Shown here piece after piece: positions 25,549 through 34,571 of a stretch of 39,416 nt of DNA. The notes under the pieces were generated by a model. It had not been told where the DNA came from. It saw only the letters and a list, made by a program, of their open reading frames with translations, and did not search any database. The position numbers were made by a program, and so were the translations under genes. The stretch comes from Sphingobacteriales bacterium. GTDB taxonomy: Bacteria > Bacteroidota > Bacteroidia > Sphingobacteriales > Sphingobacteriaceae. Each line of letters opens with the position of its first letter. Within the stretch, counting starts at the first letter, position 1. The stretch covers positions 1 through 39,416 of the forward strand of contig JAQBOG010000011.1 in the NCBI GenBank assembly GCA_028288165.1. The letters run 5' to 3'.

Positions 25549-27279
25549 ATGTCAAAAGTTGTATACATATGCTTCAAAGATTCTTCAAGATGTAATGTTG
25601 AAATTGAAGATAAAATTGAAACTATTGCAAAGCGAATAACCCCTGATAATATAATTGCAAACCCCACTAAAATTGTAAGGAATGGTAATACGGTTTATGG
25701 GGTTATTAATCCGGTAGATTCGGTATTAGAAAATGGGAGCAGTGTTTTATTAGGAATGGCATTTGGGGACCATGATAAATGGTGGGAGCCTCAGCAACGA
25801 ATTCCAGATGGTTGCTACTCTATTTTCAGATCAAACACAGAAAAAACGGAACTAATTACGGATGTAACGGGTTCCAGAAGTATTTGGTATTATCATGATA
25901 GTGAGGTATTAATAGCTTCGTCATCACAAAGGGCAATCATCATGATGCTAGGCAGTTTTCAGCTAAATAGTGATGTATTTCCCTGGATTTTATCTACCGG
26001 CTCGTTAGGACCCGGACTATCCTGGGATAGCCGTATTAAGATTTTACCTGCAGATTCAATTGGGACCTTGGATCATGAGAGGTGGTCACTAGTAGTAAAC
26101 ACAAATGAAGTAGAATTTAAAGCCGCAGATTTTTCGGGAGAAGAACATGAAGGCAGATTGAAATCTTCTTTAACAGAAACGTTTAGCTCATTAAACGTTG
26201 ACTTCAATAAGTGGATTCTTCCATTGTCCGGCGGTTATGACAGTAGGGGAATTTTGAGTTTATTTCATTCTTTTGGTGCCGGATTTTCAAACATAAAGGC
26301 AGTAACCTGGGGTATAAAGGATGCTTTAAAAAAACCAGGTAATGATGCCTCTGTCGCCAAGAAACTAGCCGACCATTACAGAATTAAACATAATTATTAT
26401 CTAACGGATTTATCTGATGAACCTATTGAAAAAATCTTTAATAGATTTTTGGTATGTGGTGAAGGAAGAATTGATCACATCGGAGGTTATTTAGACGGCT
26501 TCAAAATTTGGAAAACTCTGTTTGAAAATAAAGTGTGTGGAGTAATAAGGGGTGATGAAGGGTTTGGAAAGGAGTCAGTTTCATCTGCAGCAGAGCTTCG
26601 GTGGCTAATTGGAATTTCATTATGCACTGATTTCTCCAACCTTCAAAATCCCGAAGCACTGGGAATACAAGGAAATCAATTGCCCAACAAGTTGCAAAGG
26701 AGGGAGAATGAAACCTTAGAAACGTGGCGGGACAGAATGTACCATTCATTTAGAATGCCGTACATATTGCCTGCATTTAATGACTTGAAATTGTCATACG
26801 TGGAGGTTATAAATCCTTTATTGTCACGAAAAATCGTTTATCAAGCCAGAACTTTGCCCGATCATTTAAGATCAAACAAAGTATTATTTAAAAAAATAGT
26901 TAATTCGATAAACCCAAATATTGAATATGCTACAAGCGGTGCAACCGCCGAAACGAGGTATCTGCTCCAATCGCAATCGGCCGTTGATCTTTTTACATCA
27001 ACACTAAGTTCAACAACTAGTGAAGAAGTTTTGCCAAAGAAACTTACTGATTACGTTTTGAAAAACGTAATAGTTAAAAATGGTAACATTAATAAATCAT
27101 CTATCATAAAATCAGTTTTGAAGAGATATCTACCAGCATGGGTACGCACAAAAGCAACGAGAATGAACTTGGGCAAACCAGCAAATATGAACGTTTTAGC
27201 CTTTAGGTGTTACATCATCAATAGAATGAATGAAACACTGAAAGAAGACGCAACTATTTTCCAAAAGGTTTTAGTTTAA
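25549..27279 (+). CDS. Asparagine-synthetase-like protein, paralogue 1
   Basis: 576 aa in two parts. The N-terminal half (1 to about 190) keeps the shape of the AsnB glutaminase domain (PDGCYSIFR, DVTGSRSIWYY, IASSSQRAI, STGSLGPGLSWDSRIKILP) but starts MSKVVYICF and has no Cys at position 2, so it should not release ammonia from glutamine. The C-terminal half is the synthetase domain with PP-loop LSGGYDSR (226-233), CGEGRIDHIGGYLDGFKIW, and RGDEGFG (334-340) at the place of the GEGSDE-type loop. It should activate a carboxylate as AMP ester and join an amine, with amine and acceptor unknown. Context suggests a uronic acid. GT2 follows after 6 bp. The two later paralogues (28320 and 30102) share its whole length. 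Confidence 0.75.
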   Translation: MSKVVYICFKDSSRCNVEIEDKIETIAKRITPDNIIANPTKIVRNGNTVYGVINPVDSVLENGSSVLLGMAFGDHDKWWEPQQRIPDGCYSIFRSNTEKTELITDVTGSRSIWYYHDSEVLIASSSQRAIIMMLGSFQLNSDVFPWILSTGSLGPGLSWDSRIKILPADSIGTLDHERWSLVVNTNEVEFKAADFSGEEHEGRLKSSLTETFSSLNVDFNKWILPLSGGYDSRGILSLFHSFGAGFSNIKAVTWGIKDALKKPGNDASVAKKLADHYRIKHNYYLTDLSDEPIEKIFNRFLVCGEGRIDHIGGYLDGFKIWKTLFENKVCGVIRGDEGFGKESVSSAAELRWLIGISLCTDFSNLQNPEALGIQGNQLPNKLQRRENETLETWRDRMYHSFRMPYILPAFNDLKLSYVEVINPLLSRKIVYQARTLPDHLRSNKVLFKKIVNSINPNIEYATSGATAETRYLLQSQSAVDLFTSTLSSTTSEEVLPKKLTDYVLKNVIVKNGNINKSSIIKSVLKRYLPAWVRTKATRMNLGKPANMNVLAFRCYIINRMNETLKEDATIFQKVLV

Positions 27280-27285
27280 AACGAA

Positions 27286-28233
27286 ATGGATTTAATTAAA
27301 TACATTCCGGATTATAAACCAGTAGTTGATTTTAAGGCTGAATTTCAGTTTACGGTATTTGTGCCTGTCTTTAATAGGGCCGATACCATACATCGCGTTT
27401 TCGAATCCTTAAATAGTCAAACCTTCCGCGATTTTGAGGTTATCGTAATAAATGATGGTTCTACAGATAATTCACATGTTGTTATTCATGAGCTTTTAAA
27501 AACCTACGATTTCAAAGCAATCTATATTGATAATGAGGTGAACAGGCATAAATTAGCATGCCGCATGCAGGCTATAAAACTTGCAAAAGGTGAGTTTTTT
27601 ATTGCATTAGATTCTGATGATGCCTGTACACCTGATGCTTTAAAAGTATTTTATGAGGAATACACAAACATTCCGGAAGATATGAAACCTAAAGTATCTG
27701 GGGTAAGTTGTTGTTGTGTTAACCAATATGGAGCACTTGTGGGAGATTATTTTCCTCAAGATCCTTTCTTTAATAACTCTTTCGATAAAAAGGTATATTA
27801 CAATATCCAAGGTGAAAAGTGGGGGTTTAACAAAACTAGCGTACTTAAAGGGGTTTGCATTAACGAAGAAATATATGCTAAAGGATTAATTCCCGAAAGC
27901 CTAATTTGGTTTTTAATAGCACGAGAAGGATATACAACTAAATATATAAATAAAACGTTACGCATCTATTATCTTGATTCAAACGATGGTCTTTCTAAAA
28001 TTGGGTACAATAAAAAGGCCTTAGGAATGGCCATATTTGCCCTTTCCACTATTAACTGGTTTCATATAAAACATTTCAAAAAAGCAACCAACTTTTTTCT
28101 GATGCGATTGTTATCCTTGCTTAAAGCTTCAAGATATCTCGACTTTGGGCTTAAAGACTATGTAGCAGCCATTAATAATTATGTACTTAAGTCTCTTTTT
28201 ATAGCCCTTTGGCCATTCAGAAGGGTTTTATAA
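27286..28233 (+). CDS. Family 2 glycosyltransferase
   Basis: 315-aa GT-A enzyme that would transfer a sugar from a nucleotide donor to the growing lipid-linked repeat unit on the cytoplasmic side. The N-terminal motif FTVFVPVFNRADTIHRVFES and EVIVINDGSTDNS are classic GT2. The metal-binding DxD is Asp109-Ser-Asp111 in IALDSDDAC. The C-terminal part (KWGFNKTSVLKGVCINEEIY, GYTTKYINKTLRIYY) resembles GT2 enzymes of EPS loci. It starts 6 nt after paralogue 1 and separates it from paralogues 2 and 3, so its acceptor may be what those proteins modify (inference). Confidence 0.9.
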   Translation: MDLIKYIPDYKPVVDFKAEFQFTVFVPVFNRADTIHRVFESLNSQTFRDFEVIVINDGSTDNSHVVIHELLKTYDFKAIYIDNEVNRHKLACRMQAIKLAKGEFFIALDSDDACTPDALKVFYEEYTNIPEDMKPKVSGVSCCCVNQYGALVGDYFPQDPFFNNSFDKKVYYNIQGEKWGFNKTSVLKGVCINEEIYAKGLIPESLIWFLIAREGYTTKYINKTLRIYYLDSNDGLSKIGYNKKALGMAIFALSTINWFHIKHFKKATNFFLMRLLSLLKASRYLDFGLKDYVAAINNYVLKSLFIALWPFRRVL

Positions 28234-28319
28234 ACTAATAGCTTAGCTCAATATTCATTATTTAGATCGTGTTGGTTTCGTTGTGAACTTTAATTTTCAT
28301 TATCGCTATAATATTAGTT

Positions 28320-30059
28320 ATGTCAAAAATAGTATATGTATGCTATAGAAATGCTGAATTGCTTCCGACCATCAAAGCCGGCATAGCACATGCATCAACA
28401 CGAATTTTGCCTGATAATATTTCTCCGAACAAAACAAAAGTTATTGAAAAAGAGGGTGTAATCTATGCCATCTTTAACCCAGTTGATTCAATAATAGAAG
28501 CTGATGGAAACGTTTTACTAGGCGGTATTTATGGTAATGATAAGGAATGGGGAAAGTTAGAACAACCGATCCCCGACGGTTCTTTCGCCTTATTCCGGGG
28601 CAACGATACATCGATAGAGGTTGCTAGCGATGCGGCAGGGTCGAGGTCTGTTTGGTACTATAACGATGATGAACTTTTTATAGCTTCTACCTCTCAAAGG
28701 GCAATTGTTTGCGTAATTGGCAACTTTCAATTAAACAAAAATGTGCTTCCTTGGATCTTGTCAACAGGCTCTTTAGGCCCATCGAATTCCTGGGATTCTA
28801 GAATCAAATTGTTGCCTCCAGATAGCTCAGCACTATTAAACCGATTTTCGTGGGAAGTGAACGTAAAATCACAAACCATTAAATTTAACCCCACGGTAGC
28901 TTCTGACGATCAGTATGAAGACTCTTTAATGAAATCATTATTGAAAACGTTTAGAGGATTAAATATAGATTTTACTAAGTGGATCTTGCCCTTATCCGGC
29001 GGCTACGATAGTAGAGGAATTCTATGTTTATTAAATAAAATTGGGGCAAATCTGAATAAGCTTACGGCAGTTACTTGGGGTTTAAACCAGTCGCTTACTG
29101 AGGTGAGTAATGACGCATATGTAGCGAAGAAACTAGCAGATTATTTTGAGATGCCTCATAAATATTATTCTACTGATTTGTCTGATGAATCAATTGAAAC
29201 CATATTTAATCGCTTCATAATATGCGGAGAAGGTCGTATTGATCATATAGGGGGGTATTTAGATGGTTTTAGAATCTGGAAAACTTTATTTGAAGATAAT
29301 GTTGAAGGAATTATTCGTGGCGATGTTAGTTTTAGTGAAAAGCCAGCAATTTCTTATGATAGTATTCGTTCTTTGCAGGGAATGGCTTTATGTGAAGAGT
29401 ATGCTAATTTAGAAAACTACGAATCGTATGGTATACCAAAGCAAGTCATTCCTGCTCATCTAGCTCCACAAAGCGGAGAGTCAATTACAGCTCTTCGAGA
29501 TAGATTATATCATCAGTTTCGCATCCCTACTATTTTGGCATCCCTAAATGATTTGAAGCTATCGTATGTTGAAATACTCAACCCGCTGTTATCCAGGGAA
29601 GTACTTTATACAACCCGGCAATTGCCCGATACTTTACGATCAGGAAAAGTGTTGTTTAAAAAAATAGTTAATAGCCTAAGTCCGGATGTTGAATATGCTA
29701 CCCAAGGAGCGAATGCTGAAAAGAAAACTGTTTTTCAATCAATCGCAGTGGTTAACTTTCTTAAAAAGGAACTTACCTCCAAAAATCAACAAACTATTTT
29801 TTCAGATGAATTTATAGATTACGTATTAAGTAGCTTGAAAGTAAACGAAAATATAGTGAAAGGGAATAAAACTTTTAAGCAAAGATTAATAAAATATACC
29901 CCGCACTGGTTACTTAGAAATAGAGCTCGTTTAGGTGTTCCTAAATCCAATGTTGATTTCAATGTTTTAGCTTTTCGGGTGTATATGGCCATAAAAATGA
30001 ATCAGCTTTTACACGAAGATGCAAATGAATTAAAACTAGAAGACAACTATTCTGTTTAG
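28320..30059 (+). CDS. Asparagine-synthetase-like protein, paralogue 2
   Basis: 579 aa, colinear with paralogues 1 and 3 over its length. The start MSKIVYVCYRN shows that the glutaminase nucleophile Cys2 is absent. The glutaminase-like half keeps PDGSFALFRG, DAAGSRSVWYY and STGSLGPSNSWDSRIKLLP. The PP-loop is LSGGYDSR (from Leu225, Asp230). The later loop reads RGDVSF (Arg333-Gly-Asp335-Val336), where paralogue 1 has RGDEGF, so an acidic residue is lost. CGEGRIDHIGGYLDGFRIW is kept. It may still bind ATP through the PP-loop but could differ in acceptor or be a non-catalytic partner. It lies 86 bp after GT2 and 42 bp before paralogue 3. Confidence 0.72.
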   Translation: MSKIVYVCYRNAELLPTIKAGIAHASTRILPDNISPNKTKVIEKEGVIYAIFNPVDSIIEADGNVLLGGIYGNDKEWGKLEQPIPDGSFALFRGNDTSIEVASDAAGSRSVWYYNDDELFIASTSQRAIVCVIGNFQLNKNVLPWILSTGSLGPSNSWDSRIKLLPPDSSALLNRFSWEVNVKSQTIKFNPTVASDDQYEDSLMKSLLKTFRGLNIDFTKWILPLSGGYDSRGILCLLNKIGANLNKLTAVTWGLNQSLTEVSNDAYVAKKLADYFEMPHKYYSTDLSDESIETIFNRFIICGEGRIDHIGGYLDGFRIWKTLFEDNVEGIIRGDVSFSEKPAISYDSIRSLQGMALCEEYANLENYESYGIPKQVIPAHLAPQSGESITALRDRLYHQFRIPTILASLNDLKLSYVEILNPLLSREVLYTTRQLPDTLRSGKVLFKKIVNSLSPDVEYATQGANAEKKTVFQSIAVVNFLKKELTSKNQQTIFSDEFIDYVLSSLKVNENIVKGNKTFKQRLIKYTPHWLLRNRARLGVPKSNVDFNVLAFRVYMAIKMNQLLHEDANELKLEDNYSV

Positions 30060-30101
30060 TCTTCGTGGGTTTTTAAACTCGACATTATAAATCATTTATT
30101 T

Positions 30102-31865
30102 ATGTCTAAGATTGTATACGTTTGTTTTAGAAATGCTGATTTACGAATATCCTTAAAAAAAGATATTGAACAAATTTCCCAACGAATCACCCCTGATAAT
30201 TTCACACCGGCCGTCCCAAAAATCGTAGAACTGCCGGGAATAACATATGGAATAGTTAATCCGTTAGACTTAGTTATTGAAAAAAATGGTACTGTATTAT
30301 TAGGCTGCATTTATGGTGAAGATGAATGTTGGTGGGAGCCTAAAAAAAAGTTCCCTGATGGATCTTATGCCCTTTTTCGTTCAGATACTGACACAATAGA
30401 AATTGTTAGTGATGTGGTGGGATCACGAACTATATGGTACTTTAAAAATGAAGATCTCTTTATTGCTGCAACTTCCCAAAGAGCAATAATCTCACTGATT
30501 GGTGACTTTGAGTTCAACCCCAAAGTAATTCCATGGTTGTTGTCTTCAGGTTCATTAGGGCCTAGCAATTGCTGGGATTCAAGGTTGCAAATGGTACAAC
30601 CAGATTCATCAATTATTATTAACCGTAGTACTTGGGAAATAACTAAAACTGCCAACAATGTGCCATTTTGTGTTAAAAGTGGTAGTGACGAATCTCACGA
30701 AAGTGATTTAAAAAAATCACTAACACAAACATTTAAGTCGTTGAAACTAGATTTTGCTAAATGGGGCTTACTTCTCTCTGGAGGATATGATAGTAGAACT
30801 ATACTCTGCTTTTTAAACTTAGTTAACACTAATCTAAGTAAATTAAGAGCAATTACTTGGGGATTAAATAAATCTCAAAACAAGGTAGGGAATGATGCTT
30901 TTGTTGCCAGAAAGTTAGCAAACTACTTTAGATTGCCACATAAATACTATTCGACAGATTTATCGGAAGAATCTATTGAGAAAGTCTTTGAACGCTTTCT
31001 GGTATGCGGAGAAGGGAGAATAGATCATATTGCAGGCTATCTTGATGGGTTTAAAATTTGGAAAAGCCTTTATGAAGATAATGTTCAAGGCATTATTCGT
31101 GGCGATGTTTGTTTCAATGAGCTGCATGTTTATTCTACAGAAAGTACGTATAAATTGATTGGAATGGCATTATGTTCTGATTATGCCAATTTAATGGATT
31201 ATGAAAAGTACAATTTGCCAAAGCAAGAAATACCCGGTCATTTGCAGAGAAGGCCTGATGAGTCATTAACGACTTTTCGCGATCGTTTTTATTTAGAAGG
31301 TAGAATACCCACTGTGCTGGCGGCACTAAATGATTTAAAACTACCATACGTAGAGCTTATAAACCCCTTGCTATCTCGAAGGGTAATTAACACTATTAAA
31401 GGATTGCCAGAACACTTGCGAACTAAGAAGGTGATGTTTAAAAACATATTGCATGCAATTACTCCTAACATAGAATTTGCTACTGAGGGAGCAACAGCAG
31501 AAAAGAGGAACGTTTTGAAGCACGATTCGGTTGTAAATTTCCTATGTAAGGAGTTAGGAACTGAACAAGCTAAGGCTATTGTACCGGAATTATTTCTCGC
31601 CTACATTTTGGATAACGTAAAGGTTGCTGCCGAAAAACAAGTTGAAAAGAAAAGGAATAATCTTAAAGGAATAGTTTATAAATATCTGCCGATTTTTTTG
31701 ATAAAAAAAACCAGACGTATGAATGTGTTAAAGCCTACAGCGGATTTCAATTTGCTTGCTTTCAGACTTTATATCGTTTGTAAAATGAACAAAATTTTTT
31801 CTGAGGATGCGGACTTTCGTACCTTGAAGGGTCAAAGGTTTCAAGGGGAAAGGGAATTGCAATAA
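30102..31865 (+). CDS. Asparagine-synthetase-like protein, paralogue 3
   Basis: 587 aa. It starts MSKIVYVCFRNADL, again without Cys2. The glutaminase-like half has PDGSYALFRS, DVVGSRTIWYF and SSGSLGPSNCWDSRLQM. The PP-loop is LSGGYDSR (from Leu225, Asp230) and the later loop is RGDVCF (Arg333-Gly-Asp335-Val336), as in paralogue 2. By eye paralogues 2 and 3 share more with each other in these loops than with paralogue 1. The C-terminus is basic with a short unique tail (LKGQRFQGERELQ). It should be cytosolic. A 166-bp gap with no recognised feature separates it from the flippase. Confidence 0.72.
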   Translation: MSKIVYVCFRNADLRISLKKDIEQISQRITPDNFTPAVPKIVELPGITYGIVNPLDLVIEKNGTVLLGCIYGEDECWWEPKKKFPDGSYALFRSDTDTIEIVSDVVGSRTIWYFKNEDLFIAATSQRAIISLIGDFEFNPKVIPWLLSSGSLGPSNCWDSRLQMVQPDSSIIINRSTWEITKTANNVPFCVKSGSDESHESDLKKSLTQTFKSLKLDFAKWGLLLSGGYDSRTILCFLNLVNTNLSKLRAITWGLNKSQNKVGNDAFVARKLANYFRLPHKYYSTDLSEESIEKVFERFLVCGEGRIDHIAGYLDGFKIWKSLYEDNVQGIIRGDVCFNELHVYSTESTYKLIGMALCSDYANLMDYEKYNLPKQEIPGHLQRRPDESLTTFRDRFYLEGRIPTVLAALNDLKLPYVELINPLLSRRVINTIKGLPEHLRTKKVMFKNILHAITPNIEFATEGATAEKRNVLKHDSVVNFLCKELGTEQAKAIVPELFLAYILDNVKVAAEKQVEKKRNNLKGIVYKYLPIFLIKKTRRMNVLKPTADFNLLAFRLYIVCKMNKIFSEDADFRTLKGQRFQGERELQ

Positions 31866-32031
31866 TTTTGTTTACAATCAATGGTCAACGCTGCAAAATG
31901 TGACTTTCTATAATTCCCCAAAAAATTGGTTGAGTTATTACCTATCTGTAACGCACTTTCTACGACAAACAAATGATACCAACTTCTCTCACTAGTGTGT
32001 TTCATACACCATAAAATATTAATAATCCAGA

Positions 32032-33456
32032 ATGGACAAAAATTTTAAAAATCAAAGCATCAGCTCCGTAAGGTGGACGTTAATAGATAGAGGCGGAAGT
32101 CAATTGATGTTGCTAGTCAATATTCTTATTCTGGGGAGGTTGTTAAGCCCCAAAGATTATGGCATGGTAGGTATGCTGTATATATTTATGACCATAGCCG
32201 GCTTATTTATAGACAGCGGAATGGGTGCAGGGCTTATAAGAAAGCAGGATGTCACAAAAACTGATAGTACTACCATCTTTTATTTTAACATCGGTGTTTC
32301 TATCTTTTTCTATCTGGTAATTTATTTGATAGCCCCTTATGTTTCGCTTTTTTACAAAGAGCCTTTGCTTACAAATCTGCTAAGAGTACTCGGACTAAAT
32401 ATGATTATTACTTCTTTTGGCCAGGTTCATGCTGTTTTACTTAGAAAAGAATTAAAGGTAAGAAAAGTAACCCGGGCTAATTTAATAGGCTTGTTTATAG
32501 CAACTGTAGTCGGTGTGATTTGCGCCTATAACGGTCTGGGTGTGTGGTCGCTTATAATACCTAATTTACTTCAATCGGTTATTGCAGTAATACTATTATG
32601 GAATTTTTCAAGTTGGAGGCCCGGTTTCGAATTCTCAATTAAATCCTTAAAAGAGTTTTATGCTTTCGGGCTTGGTTTATTAATGTCATCTATAGTAGAG
32701 CAGATTTTTAATAATATTTATCAACCGTTTATCGGTAAAATGTTTTCTGCGAGCTATACGGGTTTTTACTACCAGGCTAAGCGATTAAATGAAGTTCCTA
32801 TCAGTACACTTTCTTCCGTTGTAAATTCGGTCACATTTCCTATTCTGGTAAAATATCAGGATAACATAGGGCAATTAAAAACCACCTATGAAAAAATAAT
32901 TAAGCTACTGATTTTTGTTACGCTACCGGTTGTAATTCTGATAAATGTGTTAGCACGATCAATTGTGTTCATTCTCATGGGAGAAAAGTGGTTGTTTGCG
33001 GCTGATTTACTTCAAATATTAAGCTTGGCGGGTATTTTTATGGTATTAGAGAACATAAACCGAAATCTTCTTAAGGTGGAAGGTAAAACTACTTTAATTT
33101 TCAAGCTTGAATTGGTAAAGAAATCTATCGTTATACTAACCATTTTGGCTACTTACAAGTTCGGGATTGAAGCATTGATGTATGGTATTGTGTTTAATTC
33201 CATAATATCTTTCACCTTAAATCAATATTTCACGGTTATCAGAATCACGGATTACAAAAAAATCTTAATCATACTTTTAAATGGAGTTTTCATGGCTATA
33301 CCAACCGTTATTGTAGCTCATTTTTTTACCAACTATTATATATCCTTATTCCTTGGCGCATTTGCAGGGCTAACAACCTATATGCTTATCGGGTATGTAT
33401 TGAAAATTCAGGAACAGAGATGGGCGTTTTCCATATTATCAAACAAGTTTAAATGA
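32032..33456 (+). CDS. wzx: Wzx-type oligosaccharide flippase
   Basis: 474-aa polytopic membrane protein of the MOP/PST family that flips undecaprenyl-linked repeat units to the periplasm. The N-terminus (SVRWTLIDRGGSQLMLLVNI, then RLLSPKDYGMVGML) is the standard PST-family start, and about 12-14 hydrophobic segments follow, such as VSIFFYLVIYLIAPYVSLFY and IILLNGVFMAIPTVIVAHFF. The length is normal. Its stop overlaps the next start (ATGA at 33453-33456), so it is translationally coupled to the following glycosyltransferase. Confidence 0.88.
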   Translation: MDKNFKNQSISSVRWTLIDRGGSQLMLLVNILILGRLLSPKDYGMVGMLYIFMTIAGLFIDSGMGAGLIRKQDVTKTDSTTIFYFNIGVSIFFYLVIYLIAPYVSLFYKEPLLTNLLRVLGLNMIITSFGQVHAVLLRKELKVRKVTRANLIGLFIATVVGVICAYNGLGVWSLIIPNLLQSVIAVILLWNFSSWRPGFEFSIKSLKEFYAFGLGLLMSSIVEQIFNNIYQPFIGKMFSASYTGFYYQAKRLNEVPISTLSSVVNSVTFPILVKYQDNIGQLKTTYEKIIKLLIFVTLPVVILINVLARSIVFILMGEKWLFAADLLQILSLAGIFMVLENINRNLLKVEGKTTLIFKLELVKKSIVILTILATYKFGIEALMYGIVFNSIISFTLNQYFTVIRITDYKKILIILLNGVFMAIPTVIVAHFFTNYYISLFLGAFAGLTTYMLIGYVLKIQEQRWAFSILSNKFK

Positions 33457-34571
33457 AGAAGCAAAAGATATTTTTTATAACACCTAATTTAGTTAAAGGG
33501 GGTGCACAACGGGTAGTGTGCAGTTTGAGTAATTACTTTGATGATCACAATTTTTCGGTTGGTATGATTGTATTAGGGCAGGGGATAAAGGCGGGAGAAG
33601 AGATTGCATATCCCATAAACAAGGATGTAAACACCTTTATTCTTAGCGATAGAGATGGCAGGTATAGCGTATTTTACCGGTTATATTTTGCGTTTTCTAT
33701 GCTATTTAAGTTCTTTTATTATATAATTAAATATTCGCCCAGCCATATTATCTCTTTCACTACAGCAGCTAATATTTGGACAGGTGTGGTAGCTAAAATT
33801 CTTGGCATACCTTATATCGTATCAGAAAGAACAATCCCTGATAGAACCATTAATAAGTTCCATCCAATTAAAAGCAAAATAGTTTGTTGGTTATATAAAA
33901 AGTCTAGCGCTATAGTAGTTCCTTCCAAAGGCTTAAAGGATGAGTTGTTAAAGAACAAAAATTTACAGGACGCTAAAAATTTAAAGGTGATCAGAAATCC
34001 GGTTACTACCTTTAAAACTTTATCAGGTATCCCGGTTCATTATAAACCTTTTATTTTAGCAGTAGGAAGATTGCATTTTGTTAAAGGTTTCGATTTGTTA
34101 ATTAATGCATATAACGAGTTAAAAATCAATGACATAGATCTGATAATAGTAGGCGATGGAGAAGAAAGAGAAAAATTACAAAAACAAATTTCGTCTTTAG
34201 GACTTAATAACTCTGTATTTCTGGTAGGAAAGAAAGATAACATGCAAGATTATTACAGTCAAAGCAAATTATTTGTGCTATCATCCAGAAATGAAGGGTA
34301 TCCTAATGTTTTAATTGAAGCTATGAGCTTTGGATGCGTGTCTGTTGCGGTTGATTGTATTACCGGCCCTTCAGAAATTATTGAAAACGGGATAAATGGT
34401 ATGTTAATAGAAAATGGTAATGTATCGTTATTGTCTAAAACCATGGCTGCTTTACTTCAGGATGATGTTCTTAGAGCTAATATGTCTGTCGAAGCTAGGC
34501 GAATTGGTGAAGCAAACTCAATGAGTGCTATTAGCTCTATGTGGAAAAGTTTAATTATTCAGCATGATTAA
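33453..34571 (+). CDS. Family 4 glycosyltransferase
   Basis: 372-aa GT-B retaining enzyme. The N-terminal acceptor domain starts with FITPNLVKGGAQRVVCSLSN. The GT4 C-terminal domain has ILAVGRLHFVKGFDLLINAY and the EX7E motif in SRNEGYPNVLIEAMSFGCV. It should add one sugar of the repeat unit from a nucleotide-sugar donor at the inner membrane. It overlaps the flippase by 4 bp and the polymerase by 8 bp. The sugar specificity cannot be read from the sequence. Confidence 0.9.
   Translation: MKKQKIFFITPNLVKGGAQRVVCSLSNYFDDHNFSVGMIVLGQGIKAGEEIAYPINKDVNTFILSDRDGRYSVFYRLYFAFSMLFKFFYYIIKYSPSHIISFTTAANIWTGVVAKILGIPYIVSERTIPDRTINKFHPIKSKIVCWLYKKSSAIVVPSKGLKDELLKNKNLQDAKNLKVIRNPVTTFKTLSGIPVHYKPFILAVGRLHFVKGFDLLINAYNELKINDIDLIIVGDGEEREKLQKQISSLGLNNSVFLVGKKDNMQDYYSQSKLFVLSSRNEGYPNVLIEAMSFGCVSVAVDCITGPSEIIENGINGMLIENGNVSLLSKTMAALLQDDVLRANMSVEARRIGEANSMSAISSMWKSLIIQHD

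Noticed and set aside
25549..31865. Lasso-peptide biosynthesis cluster
   Set aside because: The synthetase-like proteins lack Cys2 like lasso cyclases, but there is no precursor peptide in the gaps (28234-28319, 30060-30101), no leader peptidase and no RRE protein. The setting is polysaccharide synthesis.
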